Assembly: GCA_021203545.1 (NCBI GenBank)
Contig: JAJQAZ010000137.1
Location: forward strand, 1 to 37,670
Reading direction: 5' to 3'
From: Tannerellaceae bacterium
GTDB taxonomy: Bacteria; Bacteroidota; Bacteroidia; Bacteroidales; Tannerellaceae
DNA: 37,670 nt
Shown: piece after piece, positions 15,263-24,857 of the stretch
How positions within the stretch are numbered: position 1 is the first letter of the stretch
Layout of the letters: each line of letters opens with the position of its first letter
Made by a program: the position numbers and the translations under genes
Notes under the pieces: model-generated
Databases searched by the model: none
What the model was told of the DNA's origin: nothing
The model's input: only the letters and a program-made list of their open reading frames with translations

Positions 15263-16263
15263 TTACTTTTTGAAATCGTTTGGGAAGTAGATAGGATTGA
15301 TTACCTGATTTTCTTTCAAACGTATCCAGGTACGGAATCCACGTTCGCCCTCTTTCAGTTCAATTACACGGGCACCATTTCCACCGGGTAAACCATTATA
15401 AACGGTATTGCCTCCGGTAAATCGTCCATAACATAGTAACATACCTTTCCATAAAGCTACATAATCATTCACATGATCGTGACCTACAAAGGTAGCCATT
15501 ACATCTTTCCCTTCCAGAAAAGCGGTAAACAGTCCGGTATTTAATCCAGGAGAACACGCTTTTCCCAGCCGTGAACCAATCAAAAGTGTCGTTTCATCAC
15601 AGGCAGCCTGGTTATACTCAGGAAAGGGAATATGAAAAAGGCTAAAGCCGGCAGGGGATCTCCTCCGTTTTTACGCGTATAATTACGGCTGTTAGTGGTA
15701 TACCAGTTGATCTGGTCCTGTTTTACCCAATCGTATCCTTTTATACCTTCCAGAGTAGAATAGGCGTGGCTATCTATGCAATACAATAAGGCCGCCTCGT
15801 TTTCCCCCTCTGTATCCATTACCGGAAGAATAAAATTGGTTACTCCGCTCAAAGCAGTCACTTCGTCTGTTAGGTTTCCGGGAAATGTTTTCAGGTAGTC
15901 CAGAATCTCCTTGCGGGTCATATCAAACTTATCGTCGTGATTACCTAATACAACACCAAAAGGGATATTCCGGTCAACAACAGGTTTCAAAGCTGCTGTA
16001 AAAGCTTCCCGGCCCGGCTTCTCAAAAATCACATCGCCGGTATAAATAACAAAATCCGGTTTTTCAGCATCCAATACTTCATTCATACATACAATTGCTT
16101 CTTCCGAATCCGGATTTCCCGGAACATAATGAATATCCGTAAACTGAACAATTTTGAATGTTTTGTCCGCTCTAAATCTCAATTCATTTTTCTGTGCAGC
16201 AAGAGAGGAAAATATTCCTCCTGCCACAATAACCATACATAGTAAATATACTCTTTTATTCAT
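15263..16263 (-). pseudogene. Calcineurin-like metallophosphoesterase, frameshifted
   Basis: Exported phosphoesterase (PF00149-type, related to purple acid phosphatases). The start is taken at MNKRVYLLCM (ATG 16261-16263), which gives a signal peptide ending SSLAAQ. The metal-binding motifs are FTDIHYVPG (Asp43, His45), YTGDVIF (Asp77), LGNHDDKFD (about 107-114) and, in the second part, VGHDHVND. The frame breaks near 15636: the coding strand has TTTTT in GCCTTTTTCAT, giving AFFIFPFLSITR and an early stop. With six T it reads AFFHIPFPEYNQAACDETTLLIGSRLG and joins the downstream part, 333 residues in total. The catalytic His of HIPFPEY and the GHDH motif are lost from the first part, so the truncated form should be inactive. 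It is the last gene of the SusCD locus. Confidence 0.82.
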
Positions 16264-16292
16264 CCTGTAAATATTTATTTTTAATCTGTTAA

Positions 16293-16374
16293 GACACAGA
16301 TTTAAATCCGCGCCAGCAAAAATTCGCACCAGCAAAAGACCCATAATCCCCCCTTTAGGGGGTTAGGGGGTTAC
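16293..16374 (-). terminator. Hairpins between SusD and the phosphoesterase gene
   Basis: On the minus strand the SusD stop codon lies inside the G/C-rich hairpin CCCCCTAAAGGGGGG (about 16350-16365), preceded by a direct copy of ACCCCCTA. After it come two copies of a CAGCAAAA...CGC motif and ACACAGATTTAAATC, similar to the palindrome at 37621-37640. It could attenuate transcription into the phosphoesterase gene. The T-tract is weak. Confidence 0.45.
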
Positions 16375-17853
16375 CCACCAGGGTTTATCCGTAGTACGGT
16401 CGGCACCGCCAAACTGCGACTTCAGGGCAGCTTCCACATTGGCGGTATTGTTATTATACTCATCCTGCGGATACATCCACCTGAAAGGTATAACAGTACG
16501 TTCAGGAACCCGGAGTTCCGGATAACCGGTACGAAGATAATCATAGAATCGACTCCACATACCTCCCTGCAGGAAAGAAGGCAAATATTTTTGCATAATA
16601 ATCCGTTCAATCTTCTCTTCCATAGTCAAGGCAGAAGAATAAGCCACCAGATGACCCTGTAGATATTGTTCTGCCGCTATCTGCGATAAAAATCCTTCTA
16701 CTGCCGGAACATGGGTTGCATAAAAATCAAAAGAAGCTTTCACCGCCGATTCATATAACTCTTTGTCATTTCCTGTAATCCAGCCGCGCACAATCCCTTC
16801 GGCCAAAATCAACTGTTGTTCCGTATAACCTAATAATATCATCGGTTCATTAACCGGATTCTGATAGTAACGGGTTGCCGGTTTGGAACAAAGTCCCTGG
16901 CCTGCTTTTATATTCACCTGGCTATAAGCCACTGCCGGGTCACCCCCATCGTAACCGGAAAAATCATTTACCGGCAAGCCCTGCTTCCCGGCCTCTGGTG
17001 TTTGGGTAGCGATAGCAAACAACCGGGGATCTTCACGGAGCCGGAAAGCAGCGATATAGGTAGAATCCATATAACGTCCGGAACCAAAATCACTGTCATT
17101 AAAATAGATATACCGGTTATCCTGCTGGTCCAGAAAAACCAACTGGCCATTATCAGCCGTACCTGTCATCAGGGGTTCATTCTCTGCTACTTTCTTAAAG
17201 GCGGCCGCAACAGTTATATTACCTACTTTTGTTTTATTGGAAAGAGTTATCAATACCTTCAGCCGGTAGGCGTTAATCAGCCGGCGCCATTTTAACAGAT
17301 CACCGTTATAGATGATATCTCCACTAATCAGGCTGTTATTATCTTTCAGTAACGAGTTGGCTTCGTCCAGATCATTCAACACCTTTTCCAACACACTTTC
17401 CTGCGTATCATAACGGGGTTGGTAAATCGCCTCTGTCTCCGCTTTTAACGCTTCACTACACGGTATATCACCAAACTGCATAGTGAGCGAATAAAAATAG
17501 TGTGCCTGAAAGAACAGGGCCAATGCTTCGTAGGCATTCTCGTTGCTTTTAGTCGCCTCTTCTCTCATTTTGACAGTATTCCGTAACCGGTTATAATAAT
17601 CAAAGCTACCACGGTTCCATTTAAATACCTGCTCGGTACTTTCGCCGGAAGTCAGTACCATCATCTTTCCGGCCAGGCAGGGCCCGGCTTTGGATTCGCT
17701 GAACGCGGCATAGGATAAATTGGTCAATAACAAAGCCGGACTGGTTTCCGTTGGATTATTCGGATCCATATTCATCTCTTCCAGATTTATACACGAAGTG
17801 TAACTGACCAAAATGGCAATAATTGCCAGCAAACTGTAAATATACCTATTCAT
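16363..17853 (-). CDS. SusD/RagB-family nutrient-binding lipoprotein (SusD-like 2 group)
   Basis: Surface lipoprotein that caps a SusC-type TonB-dependent channel and binds the substrate. It has 496 residues, with a signal peptide and lipobox ending YTSC at about 21. The N-terminal region MDPNNPTETSPALLLTNLSYAAF and the tetratricopeptide-like helical part (YEALALFFQAHYFYSLTMQFGDIPCSEAL, about 107-135) are typical of the SusD-like group that includes PF12771. The C-terminal region RVPERTVIPFRWMYPQDEYNNNTANVEAAL has the usual WYPQxEYNxN-type ending. The frame is intact, unlike its partner SusC, which lies 11 bases upstream. The substrate is not predictable; the phosphoesterase behind it hints at a phosphorylated compound. 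Confidence 0.9.
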   Translation of the reverse strand: MNRYIYSLLAIIAILVSYTSCINLEEMNMDPNNPTETSPALLLTNLSYAAFSESKAGPCLAGKMMVLTSGESTEQVFKWNRGSFDYYNRLRNTVKMREEATKSNENAYEALALFFQAHYFYSLTMQFGDIPCSEALKAETEAIYQPRYDTQESVLEKVLNDLDEANSLLKDNNSLISGDIIYNGDLLKWRRLINAYRLKVLITLSNKTKVGNITVAAAFKKVAENEPLMTGTADNGQLVFLDQQDNRYIYFNDSDFGSGRYMDSTYIAAFRLREDPRLFAIATQTPEAGKQGLPVNDFSGYDGGDPAVAYSQVNIKAGQGLCSKPATRYYQNPVNEPMILLGYTEQQLILAEGIVRGWITGNDKELYESAVKASFDFYATHVPAVEGFLSQIAAEQYLQGHLVAYSSALTMEEKIERIIMQKYLPSFLQGGMWSRFYDYLRTGYPELRVPERTVIPFRWMYPQDEYNNNTANVEAALKSQFGGADRTTDKPWWVTP

Positions 17854-17864
17854 TTTTTCTGCAT

Positions 17865-20800
17865 TTAAAATTTAACGGTAGCACTTATCCCCACATAACG
17901 GGCAGACGGGTCCTGTAAATCGCCATCACTGGATCCGAAATCAGGATCGAGGTAAGGCATCTTTTTCAAAACCGCAAGGTTATTTGCGAACACAGTTAAT
18001 TCCAATCCTTTAATCACATTCGAATTCAAATGCGGAGCCACATCATAGCTAACCGATATTCTTCTTAGCTTTACAAACGAACGGTTAAAAGTATTCGCAA
18101 ATATTTTATTTTCGCTGGTTGTTACAACGGCCCGGTAGGGATAGTTTTGGGCCCAGGTCTGAATATCTACTGCCGTTTCATTCTTTTTATACGTACGGGT
18201 ATCGGAAGTAATATTCCCATTTACATCATAGGTAACCTCTCCCCCGGTGATATTCACTCCACCGGGTACATAAACAGCCTGTCACCCATTATCATATTCT
18301 TCCTGGCGGTACATCGTTGATTTGGGATGTTTACCTCCCCACCACATTTTCTGATGCGTGGTAGAGATTAATGTTCCTCCGATAGCTCCGTCAATATCTA
18401 CACTTACCTGAACTTTACGGATATTAAAATTATTCTGTAAACCAAACCGCACATCCGGATCTGCGTTTCCTACTTTTGTTTTAAACGCATTGTAAGAAGG
18501 TAAACCACTATTTGCATCCAGAATCAGTTGTCCATCCGGAGTTTTTGCCCACTCCGTAGCATATATAGCATCTGCGCGGTCTCCTTTTTTCAGATCTCCA
18601 TATTTATCCTGCCCTCCGTAAATTTCTGTCAGTTTACGGATATTACTACTCCAATTGGTTGAAACATCCCAACTGAAATTCCTATTTCTTACCGGATTGG
18701 CCGAAACGATCAGTTCTATTCCATTCGTTGTGTATTTATTGCCGTTTACAAAACGGTAAGGAAAACCGGAAGCTACGGAAACCGGAAGTTTAATAATGCT
18801 ATTCTCGTCCAGCATCCGGTAATAAGTAAAATCAACTCCCAGACGATTGTTCAGGAAAGAGGTAGATAAACCGATTTCGAAAGAGGTTGTTTTCTGAGGA
18901 AGAATATCCGGATTTACCAAAGCTGTAATTGTTCCGTCGCCGGTAGGATCTGCTACTGGATTGGGATAAGTTACCGAAGGGGTACTTCCATAGATCAACC
19001 CGTTGGAATAAGTAGCCAGCAACGCATATGGGTCCAGATCACTCGATACCTGTGCCCATGCTCCGTTTAATTTTAAATAATCCATCCATTTCGGTAAAGT
19101 AAGATATTCCGAAACCATAGTACTGGCTGAAACAGAAGGATAGAAATAAGAGTTATTGGCAGATGAAAGGGTCGACGACCAGTCATTACGCCCTGTAAAG
19201 GTAAGGAATAAGGCATCAAATAAATCAACATTTACAGATCCGTAAATACTCTCAATTGCTTTTTCGTTCAGTGAATTAGATGCACTTACCGGATTCAGGC
19301 TATTTCCCATATTAAATACTTTGGCAACTATTAAACCGTCCGTAGACTGGTTATCCTGCCGGATCTGACGATAGAAAACCGAACTACCGGCATTAACCGT
19401 AAACGCAAAATCCTTACTAAAAGCCTGGGTATAAGTAGCCAGTACATCGGCATTAATATCCAGTTTATCCGTATGCCAGGCTTTATAATCACCGTTTCTT
19501 GAGTCTCCGTAGTTCATATACGATTTAGGAACTTTCATATCTTCCGACTGGTTTTCCAGGCGTCCGGCCGCACGTCCCTGCAAAGTCAGCCCGGGTAACA
19601 CATCCCAGTTCAGTTTTACCTGTCCGTTGGTGGTGTTTCTATCATGCATCTGAGTCAGTTCATAAGCGGCAAAATAAGGATTGTTATACCATGCGTAATT
19701 ATAATTTGCCTGCCGGGTTCCTTCGGAGTCCGGACGGTACATATGGTTTTTCAATTCTTTTCCGTTTACATCATTTCCCATCCATAGCATAATGGTATAC
19801 ATATGGTTTTTAGGTCCGTAACCGTAACGCGGATAATTGGGCGAGTAAACTTTATTATAAGATAAATTAGAGGTCAGTGTAACGGTATTGCTTAAGTGGT
19901 ACATACTGTTAAAGTTCAACCCTCCGGTATATACGGCCGTATTGGGCACCTGTCCACGCTGGTGTGAAAAATCACCATTAAATGTATAAGAAGCCTTTTT
20001 CGTTTTATTGGCTACCGAGAAGGTTGTTTTTGTGATCACTCCCATACGCAGGAAGTCTTTCAGATTATCATGTGCCTGCCACAAAATAGGTACCCGCTCA
20101 TATACTGAGCGGTCGTCGTAAATGGTTCCGGATACATCTCCCCACCAGGGAATTACTTCGCCTGTATTCTTATTACGGATCGGGCTATTCCACTGGGCGA
20201 TCTTTTGCCCTTCAAAACGAGGCCCCCAGGTCATATCGCCGTCCGAGATACCTCCGTCGGCACCGTCCCAGAATTCATATTTCCCATTCGATCCCGAACC
20301 AAATTCCGACTGGGTTTGCGGATATACGGTAAACCCGGCAGAAACCATACTGGTAACTCCGGCTTTGACAACCAACCCCTCTTTTTGCGCCATTTTAGTG
20401 GTAATCAGGATCGCTCCGTCTTTACCCCGGGAGCCATATAAGGCTGCTGCGGCAGTACCTTTCAATACATTGATACTTTCAATATTCTCGGGTGATACAT
20501 CAAACAGGTCGGACTCTACCGGTACCCCGTCGATAACCATTAAAGGAGTTTTTCCACGTAATGTAAAATTGGGTTTCTGGAAAAGCCCGGTCGGATTATC
20601 CACTGCCAGTCCGGCCACCTGTCCGGAAAGAGCATTTCCTACATTGATTGTTCCCGGTTGTTCCAATGCCCCGGTACTTACCTGCTGGGTGGTATATCCC
20701 AGTTTTTTCTTTTATTGTTTAATACCTATCGCTGTTACAACAACTTCATCAATTGCTTTTACATCGTCCGATAAAACAACGTTAATTACTCTGTCATTTC

Positions 20801-21050
20801 CTACAACACGCTCCTGCGGTTCGTATCCCAGATAGGAATAAACCAGTGTAGCGCCGCGTGGAACTTCCAGTTCATACTCACCATCAAAGTTAGTAACCGT
20901 TCCGACCGACGTTTCTTTTACAACTATAGTAGCCCCGATAATGGGTCCTTCCTTATCGGTTACTACTCCTGTTACCTTTACATTTTGGGCAAAAGCAACT
21001 CCTGTGCAGATAAACCAACTGCACAAACATACAAACCATTTGTTTCTCAT
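17865..21050 (-). pseudogene. SusC/RagA-family TonB-linked outer-membrane protein with two in-frame stops
   Basis: A TonB-dependent channel partner of the SusD. The whole span of 1062 codons is one frame interrupted by two stops. Order: signal peptide (to about 21, ending FAQ), carboxypeptidase-like domain (VKVTGVVTDKEGPIIGATIVVKET, about 24-100), then VDEVVVTAIGIKQ and TAA at 20712-20714. The same frame continues KKKLGYTTQQVSTGALEQPG, where the plug begins (SGQVAGL, LRGKTPLMVIDGVPVES), and then the barrel. A TGA at 18282-18284 interrupts EEYDNG-stop-QAVYVPGGVNITGGEVTY, and the C-terminal strands end RYVGISATVKF. At the first stop other SusC proteins usually have Glu or Arg, so a single substitution (for example GAA to TAA) would explain it. 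Each stop alone should abolish a working channel. Confidence 0.85.
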
Positions 21051-21101
21051 ATACTGTTAAAAATGTTATTAAGGGAAGAGCGAATAAGTGTGCCTGCTTT
21101 T

Positions 21102-21653
21102 TTAATAAAGATCTTTCAGATGTACGTTCTCAAAAATAGCCAGCAAAACGGTCGCGTCTTTTTTGTTTTTCTGTAGTGCCTCTTCAAACGTTTCGCTGTC
21201 CGAGTCTACAGCTGCCAGGGCTATTTTCAGTACCTGTGCAAACTCCCGGGCCGCTTCTTCGTTTGTAATCTGTTTGTTCTTTAAACTTTTATTCAGTTCT
21301 TTTTCTATCGAACGGACTGCATTGTATATCCCGGGTTTACGGATTACTGTTCTGCGGGCAGGATCGCCGGGTACTACTTCCTCTTTTACAACAAATAGCT
21401 CCATAAAAGAATCATATAACCAGGCTACTTCTTTTCCGAACTTATGACCTCCAGTCTGTGCCAGTTCTTCCGGAGAAGGTTGTACTATAGCCGAATAAAA
21501 CTCCCAGCTTTTTTCTGCAACCGTTACCATTTCCCCTTTCTCTTTGTTTCCTTTTTCTTTCTCTCCATCTATATTTACAGATACTCCGGCAGAGGCTGCG
21601 AACAGGGGTAAAAAAGAAATACTTACCAATAAAATACTGAGATTCTTTTTCAT
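21102..21653 (-). CDS. Exported protein of unknown function, first gene of the SusCD locus
   Basis: I do not recognise this protein. It has 183 residues and a signal peptide (MKKNLSILLVSISFLPLFAASA). A Lys/Glu-rich stretch (about 30-45) is followed by a mostly helical, charged body with VAEKSWEFYSAIVQPSPEELAQTGGHKFGKEVAWLYDSFMELFV and a second helical part (SIEKELNKSLKNKQITNEEAAREFAQVLKIALAAVDSD). There is no cysteine for lipidation and no catalytic motif that I can see. It ends 51 bases before SusC on the same strand, so it is probably cotranscribed. A periplasmic or surface helper of the uptake system is possible but unproven. Confidence 0.7.
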   Translation of the reverse strand: MKKNLSILLVSISFLPLFAASAGVSVNIDGEKEKGNKEKGEMVTVAEKSWEFYSAIVQPSPEELAQTGGHKFGKEVAWLYDSFMELFVVKEEVVPGDPARRTVIRKPGIYNAVRSIEKELNKSLKNKQITNEEAAREFAQVLKIALAAVDSDSETFEEALQKNKKDATVLLAIFENVHLKDLY

Positions 21654-21823
21654 AGGAATAAAATATTTATTATCGCTTTTTGTTTCTATTCACGCTGCAA
21701 AGAAAGGAGTATTATATTACAATTTTAAGACAGGCTTATTATATTTGAATTTTATATTTATATTTGTCAATTATAGATAATATGTATAGACAGAAGAACT
21801 AAAAGATAAATTTCAAATGGCTT
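21654..21823. promoter_or_regulatory. Divergent promoter region between the SusCD locus and a lipoprotein gene
   Basis: AT-rich, 170 bases. On the plus strand two TATATTTG boxes (21740-21747 and 21759-21766) fit the -7 consensus for the rightward gene. Leftward, TTTCTTTG near 21698-21705 (read on the minus strand) is a one-mismatch -7 candidate. I see no clear -33 partners. Confidence 0.45.
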
Positions 21824-22528
21824 ATGAAAAAAATAGTTTATCTCTTAACCCTGCTTGTTATTCTCGGCAGTTGTAACAATTCCTCTAAACAGCCCACAAG
21901 GTATGGCGAAAAACCATTGAATCTGAAAAAACTTAACTTTGACATACATATGTAAGGGTTCTTTCCCCAAGAACGTATAATCGGAACATCTCCTCTTGTA
22001 TTTATCGTAGAACCGGGTAAGGAAGCCAAAAACAATCAGAAAGCACAGGCTGATGGAGTACATTACGATGAGGTATATATTGTACGCCAGGTTGTCCGCG
22101 ACGAAACCCCTAAGAATGGTACCCTATACCATTATCACACCCCTGCTTCATACAGCAGCTTACCGGGTCAATACAAACTGGCCACATTCGGCGACTATTA
22201 TTTCGACAGATTAAATATGACTACTACCAGCGATGACGAACTTATTATGGTATCAGCCTCCCGCAGAGAAGTAAACAGCGAAACAGCCAAAGAACTGTAT
22301 TACGAACTGGCACGTACCTATGGCGAACCGGAACGGGCACGGGTTACCTACCAGGGCTTACAGGAATGCGAGATTTTTACATGGGAAAAGAAAGACAGGA
22401 TTATTAAATACCACTGGACACTTTCCACCCTATTCGAGAAAAACGATCTCCGCGACCTACATTTATCTATCATCCGGAAAGACGAACTGGAAGCCGCATA
22501 TCCTCTTCTGCAACTTTCGGAAGTTTAA
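21824..22528 (+). pseudogene. Lipoprotein of unknown function with an in-frame stop
   Basis: ATG at 21824 starts a lipoprotein signal (MKKIVYLLTLLVILGSC, Cys 17). After LNFDIHM the frame meets TAA at 21953-21955 and then continues without a shift as GFFPQERIIGTSPLVFIVEPGKEA to a stop at 22528, about 234 codons in all. The part after the stop looks like real protein (GTLYHYHTPASYSSLPGQYKL, ELYYELARTYGEPERARVTYQGLQECEIFTWEKKDR), so this is most likely one gene with a nonsense change, or a sequence error. An internal start for a 103-residue piece (22217) would lack the signal. I do not recognise the family. A terminator follows. Confidence 0.65.
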
Positions 22529-22575
22529 TGGATTTGCTAAACCGGCTACTCTTCCGGCTATATAGGGAAATAAAA

Positions 22576-22610
22576 AAACCGGCTGTATCCAGTATCAGGA
22601 CAGCCGGTTT
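22576..22610. terminator. Bidirectional terminator between convergent genes
   Basis: A perfect 11-pair stem AAACCGGCTGT/ACAGCCGGTTT has a 13-base loop, with an A-run on the left and TTTATTTC on the right. It ends both the lipoprotein gene (plus) and uxuA (minus). Confidence 0.85.
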
Positions 22611-22638
22611 ATTTCTACCAAACTAAATTACGCAACCT

Positions 22639-23820
22639 TTATTTTTCTTTGGGATACATGGAACGGGCGATGCCCATTTCGAGGCCTCTTAATTCGGCGA
22701 GTCCTCTGAGGCGGCCGATACAGGAGTATCCCGGGTTGGTTTTCTTTTTCAGATCGTCTATCATCTGGTGGCCGTGGTCGGGACGCATGGCGATTGAGCA
22801 GCCACGGCGTTGTTGTAATTCAAATAGGGCTTTCATTACGCCATACATATCAACATCGCCTTCCAGGTGATTGGCTTCGTAGAAGTTTCCTTCTTCGTCG
22901 CGCTGGGTACTACGGAAGTGTACGAAGTCTATCCGCTTACCAAAGCGTTCCATGATTCCTGCCAGATCGTTATCGCTGCGTACACCGAATGAACCTGTAC
23001 ACAGGCACAGGCCGTTGCTTTGGTTGGGAACTTCTTCAATCAGGCGGGCAAAATCGGCCTCAGTACTCAGGATACGGGGTAAGCCCAGTATGGAGTACGG
23101 GGGATCGTCCGGGTGGATTACCATGCGTACCCCGGCTTCGTCCGCAACCGGGGTGATCTCGCGCAGGAAGTAAACCAAATTCGCACGTAGTTTTTCCGCA
23201 TCTATCTCTTTGTACCGTTCCAGTTCGGCGCGGAATTGTTCTATGGTAAAACTTTCTTCCGATCCCGGCAATCCGGCAATCATATTACGGGTAAGTAGAT
23301 GCCGTTCCGCATCGTCCATTTGTTCGTAACATGCTTTTGCTTTCGCTTTTTCCTCTTCCGTATATTCCTGCTCTGCTGCCGGACGTTGCAGGATAAACAG
23401 GTCGAATGCCATAAAAGCTGCCCGTTCAAAGCGTAACGCTTTCGAACCGTCGGGCATAGTATAAGCTAAATCCGTACGGGTCCAGTCCAAAACCGGCATA
23501 AAGTTGTAAGTTACTGTTTTAATACCGGCTTTTCCCAGGTTGCGGATACTCTCTTTATAAGTCTCTATATACTTTTGAAAATCTCCTGTCTGGTTTTTTA
23601 TATATTCGTGTACGGGCACACTTTCCACTACACTCCAGCGTAATCCGGCCGCTTCGACCATTTCTTTCCGTTTCAGGATCTCCTCCATTGTCCATACCTC
23701 CCCATTCGGGATATGGTGCAGCGCTGTTACTACACCTGTAGCACCTGCCTGGCAAATATCCGCCAGACTAACCGGATCATCCGGTCCGTACCAGCGCCAT
23801 GTTTGTTCACATAAAAACAT
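22639..23820 (-). CDS. uxuA: Mannonate dehydratase
   Basis: Cytosolic enzyme that dehydrates D-mannonate to 2-keto-3-deoxygluconate in glucuronate breakdown. At 393 residues it matches the UxuA family length. N-terminal [38 protein letters not shown] is characteristic, followed by [12 protein letters not shown] and a metal-site region with [33 protein letters not shown] and [34 protein letters not shown]. The C-terminus has [13 protein letters not shown] and [17 protein letters not shown], both conserved in the family. It is the last gene of the operon with the regulator and the SDR, but a 207-base repeat lies in front of it. Confidence 0.96.
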   Translation of the reverse strand: MFLCEQTWRWYGPDDPVSLADICQAGATGVVTALHHIPNGEVWTMEEILKRKEMVEAAGLRWSVVESVPVHEYIKNQTGDFQKYIETYKESIRNLGKAGIKTVTYNFMPVLDWTRTDLAYTMPDGSKALRFERAAFMAFDLFILQRPAAEQEYTEEEKAKAKACYEQMDDAERHLLTRNMIAGLPGSEESFTIEQFRAELERYKEIDAEKLRANLVYFLREITPVADEAGVRMVIHPDDPPYSILGLPRILSTEADFARLIEEVPNQSNGLCLCTGSFGVRSDNDLAGIMERFGKRIDFVHFRSTQRDEEGNFYEANHLEGDVDMYGVMKALFELQQRRGCSIAMRPDHGHQMIDDLKKKTNPGYSCIGRLRGLAELRGLEMGIARSMYPKEK

Positions 23821-23828
23821 ATTTCTTT

Positions 23829-24035
23829 TTTTTAGTAGTTATCATTCGCTATGCTCATTAGGAGTCATCACTCGCTTCACTCGTTAGTAGTTATCAGCTA
23901 CTTCGTAGCTTAGTAGTTAAGTAGTAAGATTTATTTCTTTTTATTCCTGACTACTAAGGAGCGTTAGCGACTGCTGACTCCTGAGTGAGCCATGCGAACG
24001 GTGACTCCTAACGACCGAAGGGAGTGATAACTACT
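23829..24035. repeat. Element D: palindrome-rich element inside the uxu operon
   Basis: Repeats of about 25 bases are built as GTAGTTATCA or GAGTCATCA, a small hairpin (TTCGCTATGC, CTCGCTTCACTCG, GCTACTTCGTAGC) and TTAG. The right end is the inverted form (GAGTGATAACTAC). The whole element is thus bounded by inverted repeats with a short non-repeat centre near 23940. It fills the space between the SDR and uxuA genes, which are expected to be cotranscribed, so it would be part of the mRNA. Confidence 0.75.
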
Positions 24036-24040
24036 TTATT

Positions 24041-24853
24041 TTATATTGAAAACGCATCAAATCCGCCGTCTACGGGGATTACTGTTCCGGTTACAAAGGC
24101 GGAAGCATCGCTGGCCAGCCATTGCAGGGTTCCTAATAGTTCTTCGGCTTCACCCAGACGTCCGAATGGGGTATGAGCCACGATTGTTTTGCAACGGTCG
24201 GTTGGTGTACCGTCCGGATTGCTCATCAGGGCGCGGTTCTGGTCGGTCAGGAAGAATCCGGGTGCAATTGCATTAACCCGTAGTCCTTCACCGAATTTAG
24301 TAGCCAGTTCGCCTGCCATATATTGGGTAAAGTTACTTACCGCAGCTTTGGCACATCCATATCCTACCACACGGGTAAGCGGACGCAATGCCGATTCGGA
24401 GGAGATATTAATGATACATCCTTTTTTCTGTTTTACCATCGTTTCAGCAAATACAACCGTAGGCATAACCGTACCAAACAGGTTTAGATCCACCACTTTG
24501 CGGAATGCTTCGATATCCAGGTCAAAAATAGTTTTGTCCGGTGGGATGGTTGCTCCGGCCATATTACCTCCGGCCAGATTTACCAGTACGTCAATTGTAC
24601 CATAGGCGTCTACAATATCCTGACGGTTCTTTTCGAGTTGTTCTTTCTGTAGCACATCACAGTACAGGAACAGAGCTTCGCCACCTTCTGTACGGATCTC
24701 GTCCGCCACCTGTTTTCCTGCTTCTTCATTCCGGTCAAGGATTACAATTTTCGCACCTTCGCGGGCCAGATGCTTAGCCATACAGGCTCCCAGTATCCCG
24801 CTTCCGCCTGTCAGCAGAATTACTTTACCTTCTACACTAAATAGTTGATTCAT
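24041..24853 (-). CDS. SDR-family oxidoreductase, probable D-mannonate (fructuronate) oxidoreductase
   Basis: Cytosolic short-chain dehydrogenase of 270 residues. The nucleotide-binding motif TGGSGILGA (about 15-23) is a variant of TGxxxGxG; Asp40 after the second strand suggests NAD(H) preference. NLAGG (about 92-96) follows. The catalytic residues are Ser151 or Ser152 in INISSES, Tyr165 and Lys169 in YGCAK. The ending VTGTVIPVDGGFDAFS is standard. Its place between a LacI-type regulator and uxuA points to the fructuronate-to-mannonate step, which in many Bacteroidetes is done by an SDR unrelated to E. coli UxuB. This assignment comes from context plus resemblance; another sugar-acid oxidoreductase is possible. 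It starts 4 bases after the regulator's stop. Confidence 0.88.
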   Translation of the reverse strand: MNQLFSVEGKVILLTGGSGILGACMAKHLAREGAKIVILDRNEEAGKQVADEIRTEGGEALFLYCDVLQKEQLEKNRQDIVDAYGTIDVLVNLAGGNMAGATIPPDKTIFDLDIEAFRKVVDLNLFGTVMPTVVFAETMVKQKKGCIINISSESALRPLTRVVGYGCAKAAVSNFTQYMAGELATKFGEGLRVNAIAPGFFLTDQNRALMSNPDGTPTDRCKTIVAHTPFGRLGEAEELLGTLQWLASDASAFVTGTVIPVDGGFDAFSI

Positions 24854-24857
24854 GTTC

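Noticed and set aside
17865-21050. Recoded stop codons in SusC
   Set aside because: Two different stops (TAA and TGA) are involved, no recoding structure is evident, and other genes end normally at the same codons.
22217-22528. A separate 103-residue protein starting at 22217
   Set aside because: The same frame is open and protein-like from 21956 and continues the lipoprotein started at 21824, so an interrupted single gene explains it better.
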